Assembly (NCBI GenBank): GCA_049651845.1
Contig: JBASCW010000035.1
Coordinates: 1 to 61,001, forward strand
Length of the DNA: 61,001 nucleotides
Source of the DNA: RBG-16-66-20 sp049651845
Lineage (GTDB): Bacteria; Pseudomonadota; Gammaproteobacteria; Burkholderiales; SG8-39
Direction of reading: 5' to 3'
In this document: positions 18,501 to 27,329 of the stretch, in pieces
Numbering within the stretch: the first letter of the stretch is position 1
How the letters are laid out: every line of letters starts with the position of its first letter
Translations under genes and position numbers: made by a program
The notes under the pieces: model-generated
The model's input: only the letters and a program-made list of their open reading frames with translations
Told to the model about the DNA's origin: nothing
The model's database searches: none

Positions 18501-20922
18501 CCTGTTCTCCGAGGGCCAGCGCCGCTACCTCGAGTCGCTGAACGCCTACGCGCGCCAGTTCGTGCAGGGCGCGGCGCGCCCCGACGTGGACGCGATTTTC
18601 GGCATCCCGCCCACGGTGGCGATCGAGCAGCGCACCAGCCGCGGCGGCCGCAAGAGTACCGTGGGCACGCTCACCGAGGTGCACCACTTCCTGCGGCTCG
18701 CCTTCGTGAAGCTGGGCGTCCAGCACTGCCCGGACTGCGAGGTGCCGATAGAACCGCAGAGTGAAGAAATCATTTTTTCCAGGATTCTCAAGGATTACAG
18801 AAATCAAAACATCACCCTTCTCGCGCCGCTCGTCGTCAACCGCAAGGGCGTCTACACCGACCTCGCCAAGTGGGCGCGCTCGAAGGGCTACGCGCACCTG
18901 CGCGTGGACGGCCGGCTGCTGCCGGTGCTGCCGTTTCCGAGAATCGACAGGTTCAAGGAACACAGCATCGAGCTTCCCGTGGCGGTGTTGAAGGTCTTGC
19001 CTTCGAATGAAATGCTTTTGAGAAGGGAATTGTCGAAAGCATTGGAGCTGGGAAAAGGACAAATACAAGTCCTCGCCAAGAAGGCTCAATCCTTCTCCAC
19101 CAAACGCGCCTGCCCGTCCTGCGGGCGCGGCTTCGCCGAGCTCGACCCGCGCCTGTTCTCGTACAACTCGCGCCACGGCTGGTGCCCGGCCTGCGTGGGC
19201 ACGGGGCTCGAGCTCAAGGACGTGGGCTGGGACACCGAGCGCTCGCGCACCGGCACCGAGGACCACGTGCTCGACTCCTGGATCGAATGGCTGGAGGTGG
19301 ACCAGCCCTGCCCCGAATGCCACGGCGAGCGCCTGAATCCAGAAGCGCTCGCCGTGCGCTGGAAGGGGAAGAGCATTGCGGACTATGGGGCTTTGCCGAT
19401 CGAAACGCTTTCCGCTGCCGTTTCGCAAATGCTCTTGAAAGGCCGGGAGGCCGAGATTGCGCGCGATCTCGTCGCCGAGCTGCACAGCCGGCTCGATTTT
19501 CTGAAACAGGTCGGCCTCGGCTACCTGACGCTCGACCGCTCGGCGCCGACGCTCTCGGGCGGCGAGGCGCAGCGCATCCGCCTGGCCGCGCAGCTCGGCT
19601 CCAACCTGCGCGGCGTCTGCTACATCCTGGACGAGCCGACCATCGGCCTGCACCACCGCGACAACCGCATCCTGCTCGGCGTGCTCGAGCAGCTCGAGGC
19701 CAAGGGCAACACGCTGGTGGTGGTCGAGCACGACGAGGACACCATCCGCCGCGCGCACCACGTGATCGACCTGGGCCCCGGCGCGGGCAAGCTCGGCGGC
19801 CGTGTGATCGGCGCGGGCGACGCCGCCGACCTCATGAAGCTGCCCGATTCGCTGACCGGGAAGTTCCTGCGGGAGCCGCTGCGGCATCCGCTGCAGCCGA
19901 GGCGGAAGGTCCTGAAGAACGGGCTCTTCTTCGAGATCAGAAACGCAAGACTCCACAATCTTCGGAACGCAAACTGCAGGATCCCTCTGGATCGCCTGAC
20001 AGTCATCACGGGCGTGTCGGGCTCGGGCAAGTCCACGCTCGCCCGGGATGTCCTGTTCTCGTCGCTGAAGGCGTCAAGGCCCATAGGCTGCAAGAGCCTC
20101 GCCGGCGCAAAGCAGGTGGACCGTGTGCTGGAAGTGGACCAGACGCCGATCGGCAAGACGCCGCGCTCCTGCCCCGCCACCTACGTCGGCTTCTGGGACG
20201 CGATCCGCCGCAGCTTCGCCGACACCGCCGAGGCCAGAATGCGCGGCTGGTCGGCGAGCCGCTTCTCGTTCAACACCAAGGGCGGGCGCTGCGAGAGCTG
20301 CGAGGGCCAGGGCATCAAGAAGATCGAGATGTCCTTCCTGCCCGGCGTCAAGGTCGCCTGCGAGGCCTGCGGCGGCCAGCGCTTCAACCCGGAGACGCTG
20401 GCGGTGCGCTGGCGCGAGAAGACGATCGGCGACGTGCTGGCGATGAGCGTGGACGAGGCCGTCGAGTTCTTCGCCGCGCACCCCGCCACGCACCGCGCGC
20501 TGCGCCTGATGCAGGACGTGGGCCTGGGCTACCTCACGCTCGGCCAGCAGAGCCCGACGCTCTCGGGCGGCGAGGCGCAGCGCCTCAAACTGGTCACCGA
20601 GCTCGCCAAGACCAGCGAGAAGAAGACGCTCTACGTGCTGGACGAGCCCACCGTCGGCCTGCACATGGCAGACGTGGAGAAGCTGATTCGCGTGCTGCAC
20701 CGCCTCGTCGACGCGGGCAACACGGTGGTGCTGATCGAGCACAACCTCGACGTGATCGCCGAAGCCGACTGGATCGTCGACCTCGGGCCCGAAGGCGGCG
20801 CCGCGGGCGGGCGTGTGGTGTTCCAGGGTCCGCCCGAAGCGTCGCCGCGCGGTGACAGCCACACCTGCCGCGCGCTTGCCGAATTTCTCACGCAGCGGGG
20901 GAACCCGGCCACGGTATCGTAG
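15553..20922 (+). CDS. uvrA: Double-length UvrA: two complete UvrA units fused in one chain
   Basis: 1789 residues, about twice a normal UvrA (~940). Unit 1 (about 1-930) and unit 2 (about 935-1789) each carry two ABC ATPase sites. Walker A GVSGSGKS occurs near residues 38, 620, 970 and 1486; signatures LSGGE(V/A)QR near 471, 810, 1334 and 1670. Each unit has a zinc module of CxxC pairs (CPACGGNG...CPECNGRR and CESCEGQG...CEACGGQR) plus further CxxC pairs. All four ATP sites look intact. UvrA recognises DNA damage as a dimer and loads UvrB; a fused form would be an intramolecular dimer. Long fused UvrA proteins are known in some beta-proteobacteria. Several AT-rich codon patches lie in the less conserved parts. 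Confidence 0.93.
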   Translation: MKREHLPTDAIHIRGARQNNLKNLTLSIPNGELVVVTGVSGSGKSSLVFDTLYAEGQRRYVETFSPYARQFLDRMDKPQVDAIEGIPPAIAIDQTNPVRTSRSTVGTMTELNDHLKLLYARAAKLHCRGCGKPVVRDTTQTVYEFLSGKSKENGELRFTITFPVEIPKNFSEKEILELLERQGYTRIHEKAKDRLEVVQDRLRVAGADKARVTDALEAAMKLGQGRVNVWPEAGKPWRFSSTLHCADCDIAYSEPTPAMFSFNSPLGACDTCRGFGRVIGVDFGLVVPNAKLSLRAGAVKPWQSPSFRECHDDLVKYAKKRGIPLDTPFENLKEKEKTWVLEGEPEWVSWRKSWPGTWYGVRRFFKWLESKAYKMHIRVLLSKYRAYTPCEACQGMRLKPDAMLWKLSGLSIHDLTLLPLDKVREFFRDIELPRQLDEAADLLLGEIRTRLRFLGDVGLGYLTLDRQSRTLSGGEVQRINLTTALGTSLVNTLFVLDEPSIGLHPRDMGRVIDVMKRLRDAGNSLVVVEHDPQIMFAADRILDVGPGPGERGGEIVFFGSPAELRKQGTITAEYFSGRKKAFSERKVAPWKKSIEVKGASQHNLKGIDVTIPLERLVCVTGVSGSGKSTLVQDVLYAALRKAKGKPTEPPGAHRALAGAEQVEDVVMVDQSPIGKTTRSNPASYVGAFDSIRKLFSSSLEARQRKYTPGTFSFNSGNGRCPACGGNGFEHVEMQFLSDVYLRCPECNGRRFRDEILEIKVGGKSIADALEMTVSEALYFFRNEAEVVARLRPLKDVGLDYLRLGQPVPTLSGGEAQRLKLAGYLAEAGDTETRKLFLFDEPTTGLHFDDVAKLLRAFRQLLDAGHSLLVIEHNLDVIRACDWIIDLGPEGGEAGGEVVCAGTPAEVEKHPSSHTAQALRDYEKAFSQRLKATEPAGRYLGNAIKIHNAREHNLKSIDVEIPRNRFSVITGVSGSGKSTLAFDILFSEGQRRYLESLNAYARQFVQGAARPDVDAIFGIPPTVAIEQRTSRGGRKSTVGTLTEVHHFLRLAFVKLGVQHCPDCEVPIEPQSEEIIFSRILKDYRNQNITLLAPLVVNRKGVYTDLAKWARSKGYAHLRVDGRLLPVLPFPRIDRFKEHSIELPVAVLKVLPSNEMLLRRELSKALELGKGQIQVLAKKAQSFSTKRACPSCGRGFAELDPRLFSYNSRHGWCPACVGTGLELKDVGWDTERSRTGTEDHVLDSWIEWLEVDQPCPECHGERLNPEALAVRWKGKSIADYGALPIETLSAAVSQMLLKGREAEIARDLVAELHSRLDFLKQVGLGYLTLDRSAPTLSGGEAQRIRLAAQLGSNLRGVCYILDEPTIGLHHRDNRILLGVLEQLEAKGNTLVVVEHDEDTIRRAHHVIDLGPGAGKLGGRVIGAGDAADLMKLPDSLTGKFLREPLRHPLQPRRKVLKNGLFFEIRNARLHNLRNANCRIPLDRLTVITGVSGSGKSTLARDVLFSSLKASRPIGCKSLAGAKQVDRVLEVDQTPIGKTPRSCPATYVGFWDAIRRSFADTAEARMRGWSASRFSFNTKGGRCESCEGQGIKKIEMSFLPGVKVACEACGGQRFNPETLAVRWREKTIGDVLAMSVDEAVEFFAAHPATHRALRLMQDVGLGYLTLGQQSPTLSGGEAQRLKLVTELAKTSEKKTLYVLDEPTVGLHMADVEKLIRVLHRLVDAGNTVVLIEHNLDVIAEADWIVDLGPEGGAAGGRVVFQGPPEASPRGDSHTCRALAEFLTQRGNPATVS

Positions 20923-20933
20923 TCTCATCCGCC

Positions 20934-21521
20934 ATGAGACTCGCCGCGCCGCTGTTTGCCGTTTTCCTCGCCGTTCCCGCGTTCGCGCAGGAGCCCGGCC
21001 CCGAAGAACTCGTCAAGAAAGTCACCGCCGACGTGCTCGACGCGGTCAAGTCCGACCCGAAACTGCAGGCCGGCGACCGCAAGAAAACGCTCGCGCTCGC
21101 CGAGCAGAAGGTGCTGCCGCACGTGGACTTCGAGGAGGCCGCCAGGCTCGCGGCCGGCAAATCATGGAGCACCGCGACGCCCGAGCAGCAGCAGCGCATC
21201 ACGAGCGAGTTCCGCTCGATGCTGATCCGCATCTACTCCAACGCGATCGACGTCTACCGCGGCCAGACCATGAAGGTGCTGCCGCTGCGCATGGCGCCGA
21301 ACGCCACCGAGGTCACGGTGCGCAACCAGTACCTGCGCGAGGGCCGGCCGCCGGTGCCGGTCGAGTACGCGATGAAGAAGACGCCCGAGGGCTGGAAGAT
21401 CTACGACATCGTCATCGAGGGCGTGAGCCTGGTGCTCACCTACCGCGCCGAGTTCGAGCAGGTCACGCGCACCTCGGGCATCGACGGCCTGATCAAGCGC
21501 CTGCAGGAAAAGAACGCCTGA
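20934..21521 (+). CDS. MlaC/Ttg2D-family periplasmic phospholipid-binding protein
   Basis: 195 residues with a Sec signal peptide (MRLAAPLFAVFLAVPAFAQ). The mature part has the MlaC layout: an early helix DVLDAVKSDPKL, then VLPHVDFEEAARLAAGKSW, EFRSMLIRIYSNAIDVYRG and the late segment GWKIYDIVIEGVSLVLTYRAEF, where MlaC proteins read W-K-I-Y-D-x-x-x-E-G-x-S-L-x-x-x-Y-R. MlaC shuttles phospholipids between the inner-membrane MlaFEDB complex and the outer membrane. No mlaFED genes are next to it here, so it may be an orphan copy. It starts 11 bases after uvrA. Confidence 0.9.
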   Translation: MRLAAPLFAVFLAVPAFAQEPGPEELVKKVTADVLDAVKSDPKLQAGDRKKTLALAEQKVLPHVDFEEAARLAAGKSWSTATPEQQQRITSEFRSMLIRIYSNAIDVYRGQTMKVLPLRMAPNATEVTVRNQYLREGRPPVPVEYAMKKTPEGWKIYDIVIEGVSLVLTYRAEFEQVTRTSGIDGLIKRLQEKNA

Positions 21522-21545
21522 TCCCCGCCGTTCCCGCGCAAGCGG

Positions 21546-22370
21546 TCATTCGCGAAGCCGGATGGCGAGGCTTTGCGTGGAGCGGCCGACCAGCCCGAGC
21601 GAATCGAAGATGCGGGCCTCGGCGAGGCCGCCGCCGCTCGATCCCAGGAGGGTGTGCGCGTCGATGCAGATCCACTCGCCCTGGGGTTTGCGCAGCAGGT
21701 TGATGGTCAGGTCGGAGTTGACGAAGATGTACTTGTGGAAGTCGAGCACCGCGCTGATGCCGTTGCCCGAATCCGCGGCGACCGCGACCCGCTGCAGCGG
21801 GCTCGGCTCCTCGCCGGCGACCAGGGGATAGCGCATGCGGAACCACACCGCCGATGGGCCGCGGAAGAAGGTGCCTTCGGCAATCCGGTTTTCGATGAGG
21901 TCCTGATAGCCGATCACCTTGGATGAAAACGGGAACTTTGCCGCCGGCGAGCCCACGACCGGGCGCGGCGCGTGCGGCAGCGGATGGCCCGGAAGTTCCG
22001 CGGGAATTTCCAAGTTGACTTCACGCTGGGCGACGGCCGTGAAGCGGGCCACGTCCTTGCCGTCGGCGACCAGCCGCGCGGAGAAATGCGCCACGTTGCG
22101 CCCGGCGTATTCGGTCTGGACCGCTACGGTAAGCTCCGAGATCGGAATCGGGCGCAGCAGGTTCGCGGTGAGCCGCGCCACGTGCGTGAGATCGAGCGCG
22201 GCCGCGGCGCGCTCGATGCCGCGTGCGACCAGCGCGATCGGCGGGCCGGCATGCTGATGGTCCGGATGCCAGGGGCCGCGGGTCAGGCCGCTCGAGGCGT
22301 AGTTGCCATTGTCGAGTGCCACATAGGCGCTCGACGGCAATGGCAACGCGTTGCGATCGTCGCTCATCAC
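21546..22370 (-). CDS. Thioesterase family protein (double hot-dog acyl-CoA thioesterase-like)
   Basis: 274 residues. An N-terminal hot-dog unit has GPWHPDHQHAGPPIALVARGIE near residue 32, the W-x-P-x-x-x-H-G-G-x-P pattern of TesB-like thioesterases, followed by RPIPISELTVAVQTEY. A second half around residues 170-274 contains WICIDAHTLLGSSGGGLAEARIFD, with the conserved late D and G-G residues of the second fold. It probably hydrolyses acyl-CoA. Its ATG overlaps the stop of the CoA-transferase gene, so the pair forms one operon. Confidence 0.85.
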   Translation of the reverse strand: MMSDDRNALPLPSSAYVALDNGNYASSGLTRGPWHPDHQHAGPPIALVARGIERAAAALDLTHVARLTANLLRPIPISELTVAVQTEYAGRNVAHFSARLVADGKDVARFTAVAQREVNLEIPAELPGHPLPHAPRPVVGSPAAKFPFSSKVIGYQDLIENRIAEGTFFRGPSAVWFRMRYPLVAGEEPSPLQRVAVAADSGNGISAVLDFHKYIFVNSDLTINLLRKPQGEWICIDAHTLLGSSGGGLAEARIFDSLGLVGRSTQSLAIRLRE

Positions 22371-23764
22371 GGCTCAGGCCACGCTGCCGGATGACTGCCG
22401 AGCGGCGCCGGCGGGCGCGCCCAGAATGGCTGGGTTTCGGAGAGCTGCAGTACCGGCTTGAGATGGGTGTAGTACTTGGTTTGCGTCAGGAGCTTTTGCA
22501 GTTCCTCCTGGGGAAGTTCAACGGGAACTGACGCAACATCTCCAACCAGTCCCTGGTCCACGATCCACTTGCCCGTTCTCGCCAGCGACACGCGCACGAG
22601 CCAGCTGCCGCCCTCGATGGCGCGCCGCTGCAGCGCTGCGAGCGCGCCGAAAGCCATCAGGTAGCCGCTCACGTAGTCGATCACCGAAACCGGCAGCAGC
22701 CTCGGCTTGCGAGGGTCCGGCGTGTCGCGGCTCTGGCGATACGCCATGCCGCTGACCGTCTGCACGATGCTGTCGAAGCCGCGCCGGTCGCGCCACGGAC
22801 CTTCGCTGCCCCAGGCGCTCAGTGTCACGTAGACGATGCCCGGCCGCAGTTGCGCCGCTTCCTCCGGCGAGAAGCCGCGCGCGGCGAGCGTCCCCGGCCG
22901 GTAGGACTGCGAGAAGACGTCGCCGTCTTTCAGCAGTCCGCGCAGCATCTGCACGCCCTGCGGCGTGCGCAGGTCCAGATGCGCCTGGAGCTTGCCGATG
23001 CCGGTATCGAATTCCGCCGGGCCCGAGTCCGGGAGGTGCGCGCCGCTGATCTTGAGCACGTCGGCGCCGTGCTCGGCGAGCGTGCGCGCGCAGGTTGGGC
23101 CCGCGAGCACGCGCGTGAGGTCGAGCACGCGGATGCCTGTGAGCGGGCGCGGCCCACTGGGCAATGGTTCTGGTTTTGAATCACCTATTTTCAGAATTTC
23201 CAGGAGTGGTTGTCTCGCTACTGCGGCTGAATGCGGATGCGTCGCCCACTCCTCCGCCGTGCGCGCGAGGCCCGCGCAGCCCCTGGCGGCGTGGATCGCG
23301 TCCTCGAGCGCGAGGCCGTCCCAGCCGCTGCTCGCCGCCTCCGCCGACGCGCGATCCTTCGGATTGCCGAGCACGCCCATCGCCGCGTCGCGGTGATTGG
23401 CGAAATTGCAGTGAATGCTGACCCAGCGGTCGTCCTTGACCGGGTAGTAGCCGCTGAGCGGATCCCAGATCTGCTTGGGGGCCTGGCCGTCGATCTTCAG
23501 GTAGTAAGCGCTGCGCATCGCTGCCGCCGCAGCGCGCACGGCGACCGCCACGTCCTGATTCCTCTTTGTTTTCAAAAGCCAAAGCCGCGACACGGCGACG
23601 CCGACCGCCGCGAGCGCGACCGCGCCAGCAGTGCCTACGCGGTAGGGCGTGCGGAAGACGGGGTCAGAGCCCTCGAACGAGACGCGCTCCGTGAGCGCCG
23701 GCTCGAGCCCCGCGGCCCCAAGCCACTCCGCGAGCAGCGATCTCGGGTCCCCTTTGTCGGACAT
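22367..23764 (-). CDS. CaiB/BaiF (family III) CoA-transferase-like protein with permuted domain order
   Basis: 465 residues. The usual family III N-terminal motif, LTGIRVLDLTRVLAGPTCARTLAEHGADVLKI, appears only near residue 205. A region resembling the C-terminal half of CaiB proteins (DPLSGYYPVKDDRWVSIHCNF) comes first, so the chain looks circularly permuted. Family III enzymes transfer CoA between carboxylic acids through an Asp intermediate; substrate unknown. It overlaps the thioesterase by 4 bases, suggesting joint acyl-CoA metabolism. AT-rich codon patches lie at 23155-23225 and 23550-23590. Confidence 0.85.
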   Translation of the reverse strand: MSDKGDPRSLLAEWLGAAGLEPALTERVSFEGSDPVFRTPYRVGTAGAVALAAVGVAVSRLWLLKTKRNQDVAVAVRAAAAAMRSAYYLKIDGQAPKQIWDPLSGYYPVKDDRWVSIHCNFANHRDAAMGVLGNPKDRASAEAASSGWDGLALEDAIHAARGCAGLARTAEEWATHPHSAAVARQPLLEILKIGDSKPEPLPSGPRPLTGIRVLDLTRVLAGPTCARTLAEHGADVLKISGAHLPDSGPAEFDTGIGKLQAHLDLRTPQGVQMLRGLLKDGDVFSQSYRPGTLAARGFSPEEAAQLRPGIVYVTLSAWGSEGPWRDRRGFDSIVQTVSGMAYRQSRDTPDPRKPRLLPVSVIDYVSGYLMAFGALAALQRRAIEGGSWLVRVSLARTGKWIVDQGLVGDVASVPVELPQEELQKLLTQTKYYTHLKPVLQLSETQPFWARPPAPLGSHPAAWPEP

Positions 23765-23822
23765 ACCGACACTTTAACCGTTATGATGAAGCGTCCATCC
23801 TGGGAGGGAGAAGACCGAGCCA

Positions 23823-24773
23823 ATGCTCGCGTATACGCTTCGCCGGTTGGTCGCGCTGATACCGACGCTGTTCTTCGCCAGCGTGATCGTGTTCGTCTCG
23901 GTGCGCCTGATCCCCGGCAGCGTCATCGACCTGATGGTCGCCAACAACCCGCTCGCCGTGGACAAGGACCGAGCGGTGATCGAAGCGGCGCTCGGCCTCG
24001 ACAAGCCGATGTACGTCCAGTACCTGCAATGGGCCGGCAACATCCTGCAGGGCGACCTCGGCCGCTCGCTGTGGCAGGACACGCCCGTCACGCACGAGAT
24101 CCTGGCGCGCCTGCCGGTGACGCTCGAGCTGGCGCTGCTGGCGATGCTGGTGGCGATCCTCGTCGGCGTGCCGATCGGCGTGTACTCGGCCATCCGCCAG
24201 GACACCGCGGGCGACTACGCCACACGCTCGTTCGCCATCCTGCTGCTCGCCATCCCGAGCTTCTGGCTCGGCACCCTGGTGATGGTGTTTCCCTCCATCT
24301 GGTGGGGCTGGGCGCCGGAGCTCAAGTACGTGCCGTTCACGCAGGACCCGATCACCAACCTGAAGATGATGGTCCTGCCGGCGGTGATCCTCGGCACCGC
24401 GCTGTCGGCGCTCAACATGCGCCTGATGCGCACCACGATGCTCGAGGTGATGCGCCAGGACTACATCCGCACCGCGTGGGCGAAGGGCCTCGGCGAGACG
24501 ATGGTGGTCATCCGCCACGCCCTGCGCAACGCGCTGATCCCGGTGGTGACGCTGCTTGGCCTGGAGGTGGCCGGCGTGATCGGCGGCTCGGTGATCCTGG
24601 AGCAGATCTTCGTGCTGCCGGGCATGGGCCTGCTGCTGCTGGAGGCAGTGGGGACGCGCGACTATCCGGTGGTCACCGGCATCTTCCTCGTGGTCGGCGT
24701 ATGCGTGATGCTGATCAACCTGCTGGTGGACCTCAGCTACGGCCTGATCGACCCGAAGGTGAGGTACCACTGA
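23823..24773 (+). CDS. ABC transporter permease, DppB/OppB type
   Basis: 316 residues, about six membrane helices. The start MLAYTLRRLVALIPTLFFASVIVF is typical of DppB permeases. The cytoplasmic EAA loop is present as MRQDYIRTAWAKGLGETMVVIRHALRNALIP near residue 215. It forms one half of a peptide/nickel-type importer channel. The next gene starts on its TGA stop (TGATG), and all ABC components follow in order. Confidence 0.95.
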   Translation: MLAYTLRRLVALIPTLFFASVIVFVSVRLIPGSVIDLMVANNPLAVDKDRAVIEAALGLDKPMYVQYLQWAGNILQGDLGRSLWQDTPVTHEILARLPVTLELALLAMLVAILVGVPIGVYSAIRQDTAGDYATRSFAILLLAIPSFWLGTLVMVFPSIWWGWAPELKYVPFTQDPITNLKMMVLPAVILGTALSALNMRLMRTTMLEVMRQDYIRTAWAKGLGETMVVIRHALRNALIPVVTLLGLEVAGVIGGSVILEQIFVLPGMGLLLLEAVGTRDYPVVTGIFLVVGVCVMLINLLVDLSYGLIDPKVRYH

Positions 24774-25615
24774 TGCTCGCCTTCGTGCTGCGCCTGGTCC
24801 GCGAGAAGCCGCTCGGCGCGGCGGGCGCCGGCATCTGCCTGCTGTTCCTGCTATGCGGCATCTTCGCCGCCTGGCTCGCGCCCTACGGCTTCAACGAGAT
24901 CAACCCGATCAACCGCATGAAGGCGCCCTCGCTCGCCTTCCCGCTCGGCACCGACTACCTCGGGCGCGACCAGCTCTCGCGCATCCTCTACGGCGCGCAG
25001 CTCTCGGTGATCATCGGCTTCAGCGCCGCGGCGCTCGCCACCGCGATCTCGATCGTCATCGGCGTGGTGAGCGGCTATGCCGGCGGCCGCGCGGACATGG
25101 TGATCCAGCGCTTCGTCGACGCCTGGCAGTCCTTCCCGGGCCTGGTGATCCTGATCGTCGCGGTGGCCGTGCTCGGGCCCGGCATGCCGCAGGTGATCGG
25201 CGTCCTGGCGCTGCTGTTCGGAATCGCCGGGTCTCGCATTGTTCGTGGCGCGGTGGTCAGCGTGCGCGAGAACATGTACGTGCACGCCGCGCAGTCCATC
25301 GGCGCCGGCACGCAGCGGATCCTCTGGCGCCACATCCTGCCCAACGTGATGCCGGTGGTGATCGTGCTGTTCACCTCGCGCCTGGGTGCCACCATCCTCG
25401 CCGAAGCCGGGCTCGCCTTCCTCGGCCTGGGCGTGCCGCCACCCGCCCCGACCTGGGGCGGCATGCTCTCGGGCAGCGCGCGCACCTACATGCACCAGGG
25501 GCCCTGGCTCGCGCTCGCGCCGGGCCTCGCGCTCACCATCGTGGTCTACGCCATCAACATGTTCGGCGACGCGCTGCGCGACATGCTCGACCCGCGCATG
25601 CGGGGAAGCCGATAG
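24773..25615 (+). CDS. ABC transporter permease, DppC/OppC type
   Basis: 280 residues. It begins with a short cytoplasmic tail and a membrane helix (GAAGAGICLLFLLCGIFAAW), then a DppC-type extracytoplasmic segment with HPLG-like FPLGTDYLGRDQLSRILYG, and an EAA loop VRENMYVHAAQSIGAGTQRILWRHILPNVM. It pairs with the upstream permease. The end MFGDALRDMLDPRMRG is the canonical DppC C-terminus. Start ATG at 24773 overlaps the upstream stop. Confidence 0.95.
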   Translation: MLAFVLRLVREKPLGAAGAGICLLFLLCGIFAAWLAPYGFNEINPINRMKAPSLAFPLGTDYLGRDQLSRILYGAQLSVIIGFSAAALATAISIVIGVVSGYAGGRADMVIQRFVDAWQSFPGLVILIVAVAVLGPGMPQVIGVLALLFGIAGSRIVRGAVVSVRENMYVHAAQSIGAGTQRILWRHILPNVMPVVIVLFTSRLGATILAEAGLAFLGLGVPPPAPTWGGMLSGSARTYMHQGPWLALAPGLALTIVVYAINMFGDALRDMLDPRMRGSR

Positions 25616-25629
25616 CCGGGAGGAACTCC

Positions 25630-27309
25630 ATGAACCGTGTCTTGTTCCTGATCCTTTCTCTCTCGTTTCTTGTTTCCAATGCAAGCGCGCAATCCACCAA
25701 GCCGCAATACGGCGGCACGCTGCGCGTGACCACCTGGGCGCCGACGCTCTCGGCGCTGTCCTGGGACCCGCAGGAATGGCACTGGAAGCTCAACCAGGAC
25801 ACGAGCCTGTACCTGGAGCAGCTGTTCGCGGGCGACCTGGACAAGAGCCTGCGCAAGGGCGGCAAGCACCGCTTCGTGTCGGACGCCTGGCTGCCCTCCG
25901 ACGCGATCCGCGGCGAGCTCGCCGAGAAGTGGCTGTGGGAGGACTCGAACACGCTGGTCGTGTCCCTGCGCAAGGGCGTGATGGTGCCGGAGAAGGCCGG
26001 CGTGACCAAGGCGCGCGAGTTCGGCGCCGAGGACGTGCTGTTCAGCTACGAGCGCCTGGACAAGAGCGCGAAGAAGATCCCGACCTACTTCGACCACATC
26101 GCCAAGGTCGAGGCGCGCGACAGGAACACGGTGGTGTTCCGCTTCAAGGACTTCTTCGCCGAGTGGGACTACCGCTTCGGCTGGGGCTACTACTCGCTGC
26201 TGATGCCGAAGGAATACGCCGCGATCGACGCGCGCGACTGGAAGAACGCGGTCGGCACCGGCCCGTTCCAGCTGGTCGAGTTCATCAACGGCAACTCGCA
26301 GACCTACGCGAAGAACCCCAATTACTGGGACAAGGAGGCGATCGGCGGCGCCGAATACAAGCTGCCGTTCGTGGACCGGTTCGTCTACCGCACCATCAAG
26401 GACGAAGCCACGCAGCACACCGCGCTGCGCACCGCACAGATCGACATCCTCGAGCTGGTGCGCTGGACCGCGGTGGACGAATTGAAGAAGAGCGCGCCGC
26501 AGCTCAAGTGGGCCAAGCGCCTGGCCAGCGCCGGCCACATCCTCGCCCTGCGCACCGACCGCAAGCCGTTCGACGACGTGCGCGTGCGCCGCGCCATCAA
26601 CATGGCGGTCAACAAGCAGGAGATCGTCAAGTCCTACTACGGCGGCAACGCCGAGCTGTTCGCCTACCCGATGCACCCGGACTACTTCGGCTACTACGAG
26701 CCGCTGGAGAAGATGCCCGCCTCGGTGAAGGAGCTGTACACCTACGACCCGGCCAAGGCCAAAAAACTGCTCGCCGAAGCCGGCTACCCGAACGGCTTCA
26801 GCTTCAAGGCCCAGGTCGCGACCTCGAACTTCGAGCACATGGAGCTGCTGCCGCTGATCGCCGGCTACCTGGAGAAGGTCGGCGTCAAGCTCGAGATCGT
26901 GCCGATGGAGTACCCGGCCTACCTCGCGGCGATGACCAGCAAGAAGCACGAATCGGGCTACCTGCTGCAGCGCACGCACACCAACCCCACGGCCGGCCTG
27001 CGCTCCAGCTTCTACACCGGGCAGACCTGGAACCCGTCGATGTGGTCGGATCCCGCGTTCGACAAGCGGATCGACGAGCTCTACCGCACGCGCGAAGAGG
27101 CGAAGCGCCAGCAGATCGTGCGCGAGATGACCGCCAAGATCGTCGACAAGGCGCCCTACCTGTGGCTGCCGGTGCCCTACCTCTACAGCGCCTGGTGGCC
27201 GTGGGTGCAGAACTACGGCGGCGAGTTGTGGGTCGGCGCGCTGCGCCCGGGGCCGATCTACGCGCGCATCTGGATCGACCAGGACATGAAGAAAAAAATG
27301 GGCCTCTGA
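25630..27309 (+). CDS. ABC transporter substrate-binding protein 1 (peptide/SBP family 5)
   Basis: 559 residues with a Sec signal peptide (MNRVLFLILSLSFLVSNASA). The mature chain starts QSTKPQYGGTLRV, the usual SBP_bac_5 opening, and continues with YLEQLFAGDLD and AFNMA-like RRAINMAVNKQEIV near residue 320. It binds an oligopeptide or similar ligand in the periplasm. The ATG follows GGGAGGA. It is strikingly similar to the next gene along its whole length, so the two are tandem paralogues. Confidence 0.94.
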   Translation: MNRVLFLILSLSFLVSNASAQSTKPQYGGTLRVTTWAPTLSALSWDPQEWHWKLNQDTSLYLEQLFAGDLDKSLRKGGKHRFVSDAWLPSDAIRGELAEKWLWEDSNTLVVSLRKGVMVPEKAGVTKAREFGAEDVLFSYERLDKSAKKIPTYFDHIAKVEARDRNTVVFRFKDFFAEWDYRFGWGYYSLLMPKEYAAIDARDWKNAVGTGPFQLVEFINGNSQTYAKNPNYWDKEAIGGAEYKLPFVDRFVYRTIKDEATQHTALRTAQIDILELVRWTAVDELKKSAPQLKWAKRLASAGHILALRTDRKPFDDVRVRRAINMAVNKQEIVKSYYGGNAELFAYPMHPDYFGYYEPLEKMPASVKELYTYDPAKAKKLLAEAGYPNGFSFKAQVATSNFEHMELLPLIAGYLEKVGVKLEIVPMEYPAYLAAMTSKKHESGYLLQRTHTNPTAGLRSSFYTGQTWNPSMWSDPAFDKRIDELYRTREEAKRQQIVREMTAKIVDKAPYLWLPVPYLYSAWWPWVQNYGGELWVGALRPGPIYARIWIDQDMKKKMGL

Positions 27310-27329
27310 ACGATTTCGAGGAGATCAGT

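Noticed and set aside
16260..18764. Long alternative frame within uvrA
   Set aside because: Frame-shifted shadow of uvrA; the uvrA frame carries all conserved motifs.
23655..23672. Another copy of the GGGGTCAGAG REP-like core
   Set aside because: Only ten or eleven bases match, there is no inverted partner, and it lies within the coding sequence of the CoA-transferase; probably chance.
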